From positions 1,798,001 through 1,862,000 of the forward strand of contig NC_057320.1 in the NCBI RefSeq assembly GCF_000687475.1: a stretch of DNA of 64,000 nt, in the 5' to 3' direction. A program made the translations under genes and the position numbers. The notes beneath the pieces were generated by a model. It made no database searches. It was not told where the DNA came from and worked only from the letters and a program-made list of their open reading frames with translations. Origin of the DNA: Ustilaginoidea virens (lineage: Eukaryota; Ascomycota; Sordariomycetes; Hypocreales; Clavicipitaceae). This document shows positions 23,187 through 34,535 of the stretch, in pieces; within the stretch, counting starts at the first letter, position 1, and each line of letters opens with the position of its first letter.

Positions 23187-24294
23187 TATGTCGGGACCAC
23201 CGCACGAGCAGGGGCATTTCACACACACAAGCGGCGCAGTCGGCAGGGGAACAGTGACGAGGGAGGATAGGAGGTCAGCCACCCTTGAACCGGTGCTTCT
23301 AGCCGCCAATTTGGGCGCTGGGAAGAGTTGGTGCCCTGCGAAGAATGAACTGCGCGTCATTGACACCAACAGAAACGACTTTGCTAGGTGGCTCCCGAGG
23401 CCGCATTGAAGTAAGCACTTGGGCTGTGTTTAGACGGCGCAAAACCGCTTGTATGGCGGGAAGCGCATCGCGTGCGTGGACGACTATGCTTCGCGCCTTT
23501 GATGCAGGATAAAAGGATAAGGGCGTGATTGGGGAATAAGCGTTGGTTGGGGGGGCGGCCGTCGCTGCATGTGTCTGGTATTGTAATAGATTTCTCCACT
23601 ACCTAGGTAAGTAGCAAGCCGATATTAAGGCAGCAGACTTGTGGCCAGGTTTTATTTGTACTCGCCAGGTCCCGATGTAGCTCCATCATTAGGCTCGGCG
23701 ACTACACAAGTGCGGGATGTGATCGATGCAAAAGATTCACTGATCAAATGTGACGATCTGGGTGGAACTCGAGATGGGATGGACCAGATGTCCTCAGGAC
23801 AAGCTGCAAGGGGCGAAGTTCCATGCAGACGTGTAGTCATGTGACTCCTATGACTCCGGAGAACCGAGTGCAGACAACTGCAGAGAGTACCAGACTCCGT
23901 ACTCCGTACACGTACAGGCTTGACTCTTTTTAGATGTGGGGTCAACTCTGCTGAGCTTCACATGTCCGCCATGCTCTAGCCTTCAACTCCGGCTACCTTA
24001 ACAACCAATTGCACCGCATCGGTAGCAGCCATGCACCATGGCTCCTTTCCTCCTCCCTTTATCCCCTCACATCTATAATTACCAAGGAGAATAGGTTTCC
24101 ATTGGGAAGCTCACTTGCTCATTCGACCCCAGCATTCCGATTCAGGACCCACTCAAGAACACCCCTACATTAGTCTAGGTTAGGTACGGTACCCCGGCTA
24201 TTCCGTCGACCAGCCAAGTTGGCACAAGTGCAGTGCGATTCTGCAGTACAGCAGCGCAGTGCAGTTTCTGCAAGCGCAGGCCGCGCGAGTCGTC
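23187..24294. other. Intergenic region, mdl1 to monoglyceride lipase gene
   Basis: This 1.1 kb lies between genes on the same strand. It carries overlapping ACTCCGTA motifs at 23894-23909 and a small cluster of TAGGTA/GGTACC words near 24175-24195, just upstream of the lipase start. Frames here are short and lack domains. Confidence 0.5.
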
Positions 24295-25294
24295 ATGTCA
24301 ATCGCCTCGGAGGGCCAGTTCCAATGCGGACAGAGCAGCTTCTACTCCAAAACCTGGACGGTTCGTACGACTTGCATGTCATGATGCAGCTGGTATTCCA
24401 TGGCGACTGCTAACTCGGTGCCTCTTTCAGCCAAACGGCCCAATCAAGGCAAAGGTTGTTTTTGTCCACGGCTTCAGCGAGCACGTCAATCGCTACAACG
24501 ACTTTTTCCCCAAGCTCGCAAACCAGGGAATCCAAGTTTTGGGCTGGGATCAGCGAGGATGGGGTCGCACCGTAACCAAGCCATCGCAGAAGGGACTGAC
24601 AGGACCAACCTCGCAGGTTGTCGCTGACGTTGCCGCATTCATTCAAGACAAGCTCCCGCCCAAGGACGATGTCGCATCCGCCCCCCCCATCTTCGTCATG
24701 GGTCACTCAATGGGCGGCGGAGAGATTCTCACGCTGGCCGGAGACGTCAAGTATGCCCATCTGGTCGGTCAAGTCCGTGGCTGGATCCTCGAAAGCCCCT
24801 TTATTGGCTTCCCCGCGGGCGAAGAGCCCAACTGCTTCAAGGTCTATGCCGGTCGCTTAGCCGCTCGGGTTTTGCCGCATCAGCAGCTCAAACACGTCGT
24901 GCCCCCAGAGTATCTCAGCCGAGACGAAGCTGTTGTTCAGGCCGTGCGAGATGACCCCCTATGCCACAACACGGGAACGCTCGAGGGTCTGGCTTCTCTC
25001 TTGGACCGGACGGCGCTCTTGTCTTCCGGTCAAGTCCGGCTCGGTAAACAGGTGAGAAGCGTCTTGCTGGCTCATGGGACGGCAGATAGAACGTGTAGCC
25101 ACGATGCCGCTGTTGCTTTTCTCCAGCAGCAACACGACGTGGACGACAAAACCACCAAGTCATACCAGGGAGCATACCATCAACTCCACACAGACTACTG
25201 CAAAGACGAGTTTGCCCAAGATGTCATCAGCTGGATCTTGAAACGCTCGGGTGGAACCGGGGTTACCGATGAACATTTTGACGCGAAGCTTTAG
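24295..25294 (+). CDS. Monoglyceride lipase (alpha/beta hydrolase, Yju3-like)
   Basis: Two exons, 24295..24360 and 24431..25294, encode 309 aa. The 70-nt intron has branch CTAAC and ends in CTTTCAG, joining SKTWT to PNGPIKAK in frame. The short first exon supplies the usual N-terminal strand (GQSSFYSKTW). The oxyanion region is VFVHGFSEH. The nucleophile elbow is GHSMGGG. The acid is in LLAHGTADRT and the catalytic His in YHQLHTD, so the triad is complete. LGWDQRGWGRT is typical of the monoglyceride lipase group, which splits monoacylglycerols to fatty acid and glycerol at lipid droplets or membranes. No signal peptide. The longer upstream frame from 24233 is out of register with this first exon and is not used. 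Confidence 0.9.
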
Positions 25295-26179
25295 CGAGCG
25301 ACAAGACATGGGAGAGAGCGAAACCCCCAAGCAATAATTGAGTTTCCAACAACATGATTTTTGATTTTTGATATTTTTTTTGTGCCATACTATCCGAAGA
25401 CGTTGGATTTTGCCCATGGAGATTGTTTGGTTTGATGATGGTGGTGACAAAGATCAGCGTCCAATTGCACCTTGGGGAACAATAAATACCTACCTACCTA
25501 GGTAGGCTTGGGAGGGTTTGTTATGTGCTCCCTGCTAAGCCGCACGTGACGGGGGTGGCTCGAGAAAAGGAAACCTACCTATTGCAGGCACCAAGGCTGT
25601 TTGATCGAGACATGTTGTGCCACCATCAATGATGCAACAGCCGTGAGGATGAATGGATCAGAACAAGATGACTGGCTGGTGAGCAGAGCAGTCGGGTTGC
25701 GATTTCCTCGCACGGAGCACTGCACGGAGTATGCCGTACCATTACGTCTGCGGCGAGCGAATCAGGTGCGCCCGATAAGACAGCGGACGAGGGAGCATCA
25801 ACCGTTCTAAAACCCATTCTCGTATGCATTCATTACCTTTCCGGTACTTATGCAGCAACGTGCTCCAGCTGCATCCTTTTGAGTAGCTGAAAGTTTCCGG
25901 TACATGCATGTACCCAAGCCGTCTTTGCCCGCTCTTGTTCTGATCTAAGCTCAACGTCTCGAGGCTCCGAAGTCGCGGCATCTGTCTCCTTGCGACATTT
26001 TTCAATTCTCAAAAGCTTTTGCATGAATCCACGAAAAAAGCTCGTTCCAACTGGCCCATCAGTCCCAGTCCAAGTGCAAGCGGGCCTTGGCCTTTTGTCG
26101 TTTTCCTCCGCTTCAGTCCGTTTCGGTCCGTTTCAGCTCACGAATTGGTCGTCCATGTCGCTGCCCACGATTCGAAACC
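25295..26179. other. Intergenic region, lipase gene to CDF transporter gene
   Basis: This 0.9 kb contains a perfect palindromic cluster of TACCTA/TAGGTA words at about 25486-25508 and a CACGGAGTA-like motif near 25722. The 87-codon minus frame at 25742-26005 has no family pattern. Confidence 0.5.
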
Positions 26180-27640
26180 ATGACACCCGACGCCAGCAAC
26201 ACCATCACTCACCACCCCTCCGTCTATCACCTGCAGCACCTCGCGCCAAGCAGAAGCAGTTCCCACTCACCCTCGCGGCATAACCACCACATCAATCACC
26301 ACCTCCACCACCCCCGTCACCATCATCCTTCCAGCCACCCTGTGGCCGCTAGCACCGCCGTAGAGTGTGTCTCGACATCGAACCTTGAGCAAGATGCCGT
26401 TGAACGCCACCATTCCCAGGCCACAGACGTTGAAAGCCAAGTAAACTCGAGCCACAACTCCCGACTTCCTCACCTCAGCGTCGAAAGCGACCCGTATGGA
26501 CTCTCGTCGTCCTACAAGACCGAATCCGACCTGGACAAGATCAAGGCAAACTCGTCCCGCAAGAGAGCCTTGTCCCGAACCCACGCCGCGTCGTCCTCTC
26601 AGAATCCCGCACCGAGCGGTGACCGGCCGGGCCCGAAGCGAGATGCCCGCAAGCTCCGAGGCTTCTACGAAAACCAGAATGCCGCCATCGAACGCATGCT
26701 CAAATCAGTCGAGGAGCACCGCGCCGAGGCCCGTCAAGAATACGGCGACGGCCAGCTCAAGTTTCGTATCGCAATCTACGGATCTCTCGCGGCCAATATC
26801 GTCTTGACGGCTCTTCAGCTGTATGCTGCCATCTCCTCGGGCTCGCTCTCCTTGTTTACCACCATGGCCGACGCCATCTTCGATCCGCTTAGCAACCTGA
26901 CCCTCATCTTCTCCAACCGTGCCATCGAACGAGTGGATCCCCGCCGTTTCCCTGCTGGCAAAGCTAGGCTCGAAACCGTCGGCAACATCGTCTTCTGTTT
27001 CCTCATGACGTCTGTATCTCTCATCATCATTGCATTCGCAGCTCAGGAGCTCTCCGGGGGGAACAAGGCCAGGGACTTCCACCTACCCTCCGTCATATCC
27101 GTCTGTGCCGCTTTCCTGACCAAGTTCTCTCTTTTCCTCTTCTGCTGGTCCATCAAAGACAAGTACAGCCAGATCAACATCTTGTGGCAAGACCACCGAA
27201 ACGATCTCTTGATCAACGGATTCGGTATTCTGACGTCGGTAGGCGGTTCCAAGCTCGAATGGTGGCTTGATCCGATGGGTGCCATTCTGCTCTCCCTACT
27301 CGTCTCGTTCATCTGGCTGCGCACCGCCTTCAATGAATTTCTCCTGCTAGTAGGTGTCGTGGCGTCCGTGGATATGCAGCAGCTCATCACCTATGTATGC
27401 CTCACACACTCCCCTGTTATCCAGGGAATCGACACAGTGCGAGTGTACCACTCCGGTCCCAGACTCATTGCCGAGGTCGACATTGTCATGGATCCCTCTG
27501 GAACCCTGTCAGAGACTCATGATATTGCCGAGGAGCTTCAGTTCAAGCTGGAGAGCCTGCCAGACATTGAACGGGCTTACGTTCATATTGATTATGAAAC
27601 TACGCACAAGCCGGAACACGCATACAAAAAGGATCTTTGA
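26180..27640 (+). CDS. Cation diffusion facilitator, Mn-type (DxxxD) with His-rich N terminus
   Basis: This single-exon gene of 486 aa encodes a proton-coupled divalent metal exporter. The start ATG at 26180 (MTPDASNT) is the first in-frame ATG. The open frame continues upstream only with non-ATG codons. Residues 11-53 hold more than fifteen histidines (HNHHINHH, HHPRHHH). The membrane domain begins near residue 195. The metal site in TM2 reads DAIFD (about 230) and the TM5 site reads DHRND (about 338). A DxxxD pair is the signature of the manganese-transporting CDF branch rather than the HxxxD zinc branch. The cytosolic C-terminal domain (TVRVYHSGPRLIAEVDIV, YVHIDYETTHKPEH) is complete. Substrate preference for Mn2+ is inference from the motif. 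Confidence 0.92.
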   Translation: MTPDASNTITHHPSVYHLQHLAPSRSSSHSPSRHNHHINHHLHHPRHHHPSSHPVAASTAVECVSTSNLEQDAVERHHSQATDVESQVNSSHNSRLPHLSVESDPYGLSSSYKTESDLDKIKANSSRKRALSRTHAASSSQNPAPSGDRPGPKRDARKLRGFYENQNAAIERMLKSVEEHRAEARQEYGDGQLKFRIAIYGSLAANIVLTALQLYAAISSGSLSLFTTMADAIFDPLSNLTLIFSNRAIERVDPRRFPAGKARLETVGNIVFCFLMTSVSLIIIAFAAQELSGGNKARDFHLPSVISVCAAFLTKFSLFLFCWSIKDKYSQINILWQDHRNDLLINGFGILTSVGGSKLEWWLDPMGAILLSLLVSFIWLRTAFNEFLLLVGVVASVDMQQLITYVCLTHSPVIQGIDTVRVYHSGPRLIAEVDIVMDPSGTLSETHDIAEELQFKLESLPDIERAYVHIDYETTHKPEHAYKKDL

Positions 27641-28896
27641 GGGCCTACCGAGACTTCTCTTGGAACAGCGAGAGAAAGGATGGAGCAGATAGATACCGAC
27701 TGTTCAGCTCGGTATGCGAAAGGTCTACTGCGACCTTGTTGATGTCGAAAAAATATTCCAACCCCCATTGCAACAACACCTTGAGTCCCTCTCATGAAGG
27801 CATGATCTGGTACACGCATCATCATTGAATCAACAAGTCCAGCCGTGTCCAGCGGCTACAATGTTTAAATCATGGCAGAGAGTCTGGCGGTTCAATAAGA
27901 TTGGGAGGTTCGCGTAGTTTTCATGATCATACTACTTGGCATTGCTCCCTGACCTGACACCTGCAGTGAAATCAGCCCTGTGCCTCTGTTCGGATCCAAA
28001 CGCAGTAGAACTGCAAAAGGTCCACGCCCTATGTGCCAGGGAACCTACATGCAGCCAAGGCGATGACCGTCAATCCTCCCACACGTATTGTATTATAAGG
28101 GGACGAGGATGAGCAGGGGGCAATTATGCTACGTCAGAATGCGGTTGGAGAAAAGACAACCTGGTGATTCGGCAGCAGAGTTGTTTGGAACTTGGCCGCA
28201 CCGCCGCACCCCCATGTCTGCCAGGCGCAAGACACAACGCACCCGCTCTCCAACCCGGCGGAGTGCGCCAGGCTGATGTTACTATGGTGGAACCGTGCTC
28301 CGGCTACTCGTTTCAAAAACAAGAGCTGATTTGATTCCCTGCCGAAATCTGTCGTCGCCCGTCGAGCATTAAAAGGTTGACCTAGCTGCGGACGAGTTAA
28401 CGTCCTGCCGGCATGAGCGCTAGACACGTCCCTCCCTACCTGCGCGACTTAAGACTCACCTGGCAGAGACGAATGTGGTCAAAATCCCCGCTTCTTCGAC
28501 TCAGACAAAAAGTATCGGTCCTGCTGGTGCAACGCTCCGTACTTTCAGGCAGCGGTGGGGGGATGCTGAAGCCACGATTCGCGGTATTGACCACGGCGAG
28601 TTGCGCTGGTGGGCTCAGGACTGTGTTTGATATTGAAAATTTTCGTGAAAAAGCCCCAGCCAATCATAAGTTGACAATGTTGTCATGTTGTTCATATTAT
28701 CCCACGGGGGATTTTAGAGCCGCGTCAAAAGGGTCATTGCAGAAAATGTAAATTGTAGGCTATCCGCGCTACTTGGAGATCATATTGAAAACTGCACTGG
28801 ATCCATATCCATGTAAACACACACACACATACCCTCCCCCTTAAATTATGTGATGACGGCTGCACGGCCCGGGGAACAATACGAGGTGGTTCGGCC
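27641..28896. other. Convergent 3' region, CDF gene / septin-like gene
   Basis: This 1.25 kb lies between facing stop codons. Frames of 60-112 codons on both strands (for example 28413-28751 plus and 28436-28663 minus) overlap one another and show no domain. A short CA run lies near 28816-28830. I call no gene. Confidence 0.5.
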
Positions 28897-30722
28897 TCAC
28901 CATGGCCATTTCGGCCAGAGGAGCCATGTTGCCGCACACCATAAAACGCCAAAGCTGCTCAGTAGCTCCAGCGTTAACTGACTGCCAATCTGGAACCGTC
29001 TCAGGAGCTGCAACAGCCCCAGCGGGTCTTGGTCATTGCTGCTCGAGGCGCAGCTCCAGTTATGGCAGCATCTGGAGTCCGGCGGCCGTGAACAGTTGGG
29101 CCTGACCAAGGTCATCTGAGTAGAAGACATGACCTGGGCCGTGTGCCGTTGCGAAAGGTTCAGCCGCTCAGAAGCTAAGCTCTGACGCAGTCCTTCTGCC
29201 CAGGCTGACGTGCTGTGGACCTGGCCCCGATGCTCTGCCTCTCGAGACATGTTGGCAAAATTGGACAAGATTTCGCGAGCACCGCGGGACAGGAGTCTGC
29301 GGGTAGACGCTAGGGCATAGGAGTTTCCGCCGACAGGCTTCCCGCGTAGCCACTTGACGGCTTTAATCGCAGCGGCGTAGCGAAGGTGGGAGCTGCCCTC
29401 CACGGATAGGATTGCCGAGACCAGGCGATCGAGGTCAGTCTCGACCAACGGTGGCAGATAGTCTGAATCCATGACAAAGCTTGCATCGACAGCATCGCCA
29501 TCTAGAGTAACCGCACTGTTCACCGCATAGATGCCTCCAACGTCTTTGCTGGACTCTGTGGGCATGAAGGAAAAGTAGTCAAGCTTTGCAGCCGCGAGGT
29601 CGCAGAGAATCCGTCGTTTGGCTGAGAGAATCTCATCAGCTGATAGGCCGTCGATGTCGGAAAGTATAGGGATGAAGTTTGTTGTGTTTTGCAAGTCTCT
29701 CATGCATTGGACATCGTTTCCCGTAGGACCTGGGTTAGTATATCAGCTGCGAACAAGCCATTTTCGTCAAAGCGACGGAGTAACTCAGCGGACCTGTGCA
29801 AGCAAGTAAATAGAGCACGACGTCGACGTTTGCTTCGATCCCGCTGCTCAACAGAGCAATCAGGTCCGCGTCATCGATATACTCAACAGACAGATGAGAC
29901 AGATGATTCTCAACATACTCGACAGCGGGGGAGGTAGCCTTTGTCTTGTTAGAAAGCAGTTGTTCGAACGCGAAAGGCGGCTGGGTCCATTTCGTACCTC
30001 ATTATCCGTGGATAGGGCTGGGCAATCCACAAAACACAAGTTTTTGTCCAATACTTGGTCGGTTATTGTAGGCCGCCGCCCCTTGCAGGCATTGTCGGCA
30101 TGCGGCTTCCACCAAGGACTTGGGCGAGTGCTCGCATATATATTGCTCGGGCGGCGATTCGGAGCGTCGGTAATTTTGTCCATTTGCACAATGTGAGCAC
30201 AAGTTTGCCCAATAGCGCGAATGAGGGATGTTTTCCCGGTTCCTGTCTGGACATTAGCGAATGTGACCCAGCTATTCAGCGGGCACGATGTTGAAGCTGA
30301 CCTGATTGGCCAGTAACCAGAATCTTGAGTTTACCCAGGCCTCTCCCTGTGTCGGAGAAAGGACGGCGCTGAGGAACCATGACGGTAGGCATGACGAGTT
30401 GAGGGATGGAGTCCCTCGTTTCCGGAAAGGCACTAGCCGGGGCCGGCGACTGACGAGAAGGGAGTTCAGAAAAGCTAGCTGAGAGGCTGTGATGACCGTC
30501 AGACGTTGAAATGCTCGAGAAATCACCGGGCGAGGACGGCATGCTGTTTGATCCATGATCATCAGTCTTGAAGGTTTTTCCAGTTAGCGATTGCAGTCTG
30601 GCCTGTTCCACTGCCGTCATCAAAAGACTCGGAGGGGCTTGTGGAGGGAGCAAAGCCGGAGGAGGACATGTCGACTCTGTTGTGCCTGAGCATCCGCCTT
30701 GGTTACGTGAGTGGTGTCCCAT
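28897..30722 (-). CDS. Septin-like P-loop GTPase with C-terminal hydrophobic tail
   Basis: Four exons: complement(28897..29729, 29794..29938, 29998..30242, 30302..30722), 547 aa. The introns are 59, 59 and 64 nt, and all restore frame. Residues 1-130 are Ser/Pro-rich and disordered. The G domain starts with KILVTGQSG-TGKTS (P-loop, K144). The expected G3 is FVDCPALS (about 213-218), lacking the DxxG glycine. The block VVLYLLACTGPTGNDVQCM plus NFIPILSDID matches the septin path YFI-PTG...IPxIxKAD, but the G4 AKAD has become SDID (294-297). The protein ends in a hydrophobic segment (LLSSFGVLWCAATWLLW). Septins form GTP-linked filaments at membranes. This degenerate relative may bind but not specifically recognise GTP, and may be tail-anchored; both are inferences. 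It is divergent from the Pho85-type gene. Confidence 0.8.
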
Positions 30723-31575
30723 GGCTTGGGTTCGAATGTTTCGATAGAAGAGATGGGTATGATTAGGGTCGGGTGCAGATTTCAGAGGAAAGATTCAAAC
30801 AGCGCAAGGAATGGCATCTTAGGCCGTCTTCCAGGTGCTTGGCGGTCGGGAGTCGGGTATCTAGATGCCAGATTCTCGAGAGGAAGCTCGCGGCACGGGG
30901 CAAGCGTCCCATCTGACGGCTTTGGGCGAATGTCGCTCCCTGCACTGGGCGCTGAGGAGAATAAGGTGAAAGCTTTGCGGCGAAATGAGCTACAAAAGAC
31001 GAGATCAGACCACGGGCCGCTGATCAATGTTGGCTAATCAAAGTGGAATGTCGTTCTGGTCCGTCTCGTCCATCTGGCGTCCTGGAGGCTTGGCGGCTTC
31101 CACCCCCGCGTTGATGACACTGGGGCAAAGGCAAGTGTAAGTGGGGCCGTGGGGCACCACCTCAAGCTCTGGAGTCTGGAGTCTGAAGCTAGAGACTGAT
31201 GCGGGGTCTCAGGATCCACATTTTCCCGGGATGGGTTAGGAAGTCTCTGGGCATCCCGGCGCTTCACTAAAAGCATAGACGCGGCGACTTATGCTTCTAT
31301 AAAGTGCGATCAAGTTATGCGATTCCGGGCCCCTCGTCCCTCACCCGTCGTCCCTCGCCCCTCACTCCATTTCCCCAATGCGTCTTGACCAGACGTTTTC
31401 TACTAGCGTCGCCGGCCGAGTCTGACTCGAACAAAAATATTCGTCAAGAAATACAAAAACACATACTCCGCACAAAAAAGGAAAGAAAAAATAAGGGACA
31501 AATCCGAGCCGGTTAACAGTCTCGTGCTGAACTAACACTGCCGGATCACCACCGGGCTCCACATACTCCGCCAAG
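30723..31575. promoter_or_regulatory. Divergent promoter region, septin-like / Pho85-like
   Basis: This 853 bp lies between opposed starts. Two TACTCCGC motifs lie close to the kinase start (about 31460-31467 and 31563-31570). The 108-codon plus frame at 30711-31037 and its antisense shadows lack family features. Confidence 0.45.
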
Positions 31576-32636
31576 ATGGACGGGAAAAGACACCCCAGCT
31601 CGTTTCAACAGCTGGAAAAGCTTGGTGAAGGCACCTATGCTACGGTATGGCAGCCGCTGCAGCTCGTTGAGGCTTTGGCCACAGAAAATCCTCGCCGAAG
31701 CTTAGCTAACCTTGCATAAACCAGGTGTTTAAAGGCAGAAACCGACAGACTGGCGAACTCGTTGCTCTCAAAGAAATCCATCTAGACTCGGAAGAGGGCA
31801 CGCCATCTACTGCAATCCGGGAGATTTCTCTTATGAAGGAGCTCAAGCACGAAAATATTGTCGCCTTGCATGATGTTATTCACACCGAGAATAAACTGAT
31901 GCTCGTCTTCGAATACATGGACGGCGATCTTAAGAGATACATGGACACGCACGGCGAGCGCGGCGCTCTCAAGCCAGCAACAATCAAGAGCTTCATGTAT
32001 CAGCTGCTCAAGGGCATTGACTTCTGCCATCAGAACCGAGTTCTTCACCGCGATCTGAAGCCCCAAAATCTCCTCATAAACAGTAAAGGGATTTTGAAGC
32101 TTGGTGATTTTGGTCTCGCTCGAGCCTTTGGAATCCCAGTCAACACCTTTTCCAACGAAGTCGTGACCTTGTGGTACCGAGCCCCAGATGTCCTTCTCGG
32201 AAGCAGGACGTACAATACCAGCATTGATATCTGGTCTGCAGGTTGCATCATGGCTGAGATGTATACAGGACGGCCTCTTTTCCCCGGCACCACAAATGAA
32301 GACCAGATTGTGAGAATCTTTCGCATCATGGGAACTCCCACGGAACGCACGTGGCCGGGCATCACTCAATTTCCTGAGTATAAACCTACATTTCAAATGT
32401 ATGCCACGCAGGATCTGCGTAGCATTCTTCATGCCGTCGATCCAACGGGTATCGATCTTCTTCAGCGCATGTTGCAGTTGAGACCTGAACTGCGCATCAG
32501 CGCCCACGATGCGCTTCAGCACCGTTGGTTCAGCGATTTGATCATGCACCAACATCCGCAGCAGGCCTTGCACCCGCACTCTCAATCGAGGGTCTTTCCA
32601 GTAGGTGTACCGGCGCAAAATTATGACAACTACTAG
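31576..32636 (+). CDS. pho85: Cyclin-dependent kinase, Pho85/PhoA type
   Basis: Two exons, 31576..31644 and 31725..32636, encode 326 aa, a minimal CDK catalytic domain. The 80-nt intron interrupts the glycine loop: [11 protein letters not shown]. The ATP lysine is in VALKEI, and the cyclin-binding helix reads [15 protein letters not shown], the PSTAIRE variant of the Pho85/Cdk5 branch. The catalytic loop is HRDLKPQN, the magnesium loop [11 protein letters not shown], the activation segment [17 protein letters not shown] and the substrate region [12 protein letters not shown]. The activation loop lacks the Cdc2-type threonine (VNTFSNEV), as in Pho85, which does not need CAK phosphorylation. 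In yeast and Aspergillus this kinase links phosphate and nutrient state to cell cycle and morphology. The C-terminal tail is His/Gln-rich. Confidence 0.94.
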
Positions 32637-33206
32637 GATGCTGTATCTTTCCCCCTCCTCCCCTCCCCTTCCTCCACCCCTTCTCTTGGTCCCACGTTGG
32701 GGTTCTGCGACAGTATCTTTTTAGACCTTGGCAGCTTGGGAAGCGGCCTGTGCTCTCTTGCGGTTATTTTTTTTTTTTTAAGTTTTTTTCTTCTTTCTTT
32801 TCCTGTTTTTACTACTTGGAAATTGCAAGCAAGTAAAGCATTGTCTTTGCAGCTTAATCATTCATCGTATGCCGTCCGAGTATAAGAGGCCTTTAACAGT
32901 TGGGAGCTAAGGAGTTTGGCGGACTTTTTGATTGCAGGTTTACTCTAGAAGGTTCTGACCGGCGTGGGACCGCCCAATACGATTAGGCTTTTCTATTTCA
33001 TTAATTGTTGGGTATGTCTCAGGTTTCAAAGATAGCACATAACTAGAACTTGAGAAGAGGAAAGTGTTCAACGACAACACCCAATGACGAAGGGGGCTTC
33101 CCAAATCGTGCAGTGGAAGGGCAAGACGTCTGATTCAGCCACGCGTCAATCCAGTCACTCACTGTACACGGACTTGTCAGGGTCAGAAATCAGGAGCGGG
33201 GTGCAA
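32637..33206. other. Convergent 3' region, Pho85-like / tafazzin
   Basis: This 0.57 kb of presumed 3' UTR is pyrimidine-rich directly after the kinase stop (about 32649-32690). T-rich stretches lie at about 32767-32810. No gene seen. Confidence 0.55.
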
Positions 33207-34535
33207 CTACACTCTGTTCACAAGGCTGCCATCTACGGGACTTTTGAACTTGCGCTTGTTCGGTTCCTTTGACCAGGTCTCCGCCAACGCTGCGGTTTGG
33301 TCCTCCTCAGGGGGGAGGCCGATGCTCTCGCGTAGTTTCCCGACCTCGTCTCGCACCAGCCTGGCGACTCGAATCCTCAGCTGGATGGCATCTTGCCCCC
33401 GGGTCAGCAAGTCTGGTTCGCCTCGGGCAACCAGCCTTCTCCATAAGGCTCGCTCCTGACCGAACACATCATCGACATTGGTTGGTTCGCCAATCACGAT
33501 TCGGATTCTGTTGCCGATACGTGGTAGAAACTTTGGGAAGCCGCGTTCCTCGGGCATGACATGCTGTGTGCCATGAATGAACATGGGCATGAATTCCGGG
33601 GCAGGTTCACTTTCAAGAATGAGCCGTGACACTCCCCACTTGAAGTATCGAAGGGTACTCGCAGGGCTCTGATGACAGCAGGCCTCCGGAAATACGTGAA
33701 CCCATGCGCCCCTGTGAGCTGGATCAGCAGCGGGAGCCGAGAACGAGTCCTTCCCGTCCGTGGAGAAGCACGATTCTGCTGCAGCAACTCCTGCTGGGCT
33801 GGGGCACGAGAGAAGACCGATGGCCTGGGTCATTGTAGGCTGGTAGAGGCCACCAAAGGACGAGTGCCACAGCCGACGCGTGGGCAGAACCTGGCCTAAG
33901 CTGAAGAAGGTGGAGGAAGCCCTGGTGATTCGCGTTACGAGCACATCAACAAAAACTGCTCCATTCAGTAGGCTTGGATGCTGGGTCGAGCCCCCAGGAT
34001 GATTCCTGGCCTTTCCTTATCCCTGCTTGAGGAATTCCAGACTGGCACGACTTACTTGCTCCGGAAACAGATATCATGAGCTCCTAGACCCCAGCGGAGG
34101 AGTTCGGGGTCGAGGGTGTAGCGCAAAGGCAGGATACCCCAAATAAGAGGATCGTCGAGTCTGCATTGTGGGTCAGGTATCGAATCGTATTAGCTCCCTG
34201 TCGATGTCTTTTTTCCTGCCATCAGAAAGACAAGACTTGGAAGGGAAGGGGTGGGAAGCGAAAGGGGGGCGAGATGCAAATGATGGAATCCGAGGAGAAG
34301 ACACATACTCGGTTTGGACTTACACTGCCACATGATTGCAAACGGTCAGCAAACCACGCGACCGATCAGCGCGCCGGCGGTCCAGTGTTTCGAGCAGGTT
34401 GTGTAGCCCAACAACCTCGACGCGGTTCAAGGCGTACAGGAATGCGCGGGACAAGATGCCCACCGTGCCCATGACAGCCATTGACCCCAGACGCCGCGAG
34501 AGGCTCTGGCGCGATGCGGCGACGGTGCCCGCCAT
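33207..34535 (-). CDS. taz1: Tafazzin, cardiolipin transacylase
   Basis: Exons: complement(33207..33921, 34056..34160, 34324..34535), 343 aa. Tafazzin exchanges acyl chains on monolysocardiolipin at mitochondrial membranes. The acyltransferase motif HxxxxD is NHVAVLDD; the first intron (163 nt) falls between the bases of the valine codon inside this motif. Downstream blocks PLIWGILPLRYTLDPELLRW, GAHDICFRSK, FFSLGQVLPTRRLWH with GGLYQPT, WVHVFPEACCHQ and LRYFKWGVSRLILE are family hallmarks. FPEACCHQ stands where FPEGKV-type sequences are usual. The start MAGTVAASRQ at 34535 is the first ATG in frame, and the leader is Arg-rich and hydrophobic. The second intron is 134 nt; the acceptor chosen at 33922 is the one that avoids a stop codon. 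Confidence 0.92.

Noticed and set aside
24219..24413. 64-codon frame and longer 24233 start for the lipase
   Set aside because: The frame that splices correctly to the hydrolase domain starts at 24295; the others read through the intron or lack the family N terminus.
28413..28751. 112-codon plus frame
   Set aside because: Overlaps a minus frame of similar quality; no domain; lies in a convergent spacer.
31782..32618. 278-codon antisense frame in the Pho85-like gene
   Set aside because: Fully antisense to a conserved kinase; a shadow frame.
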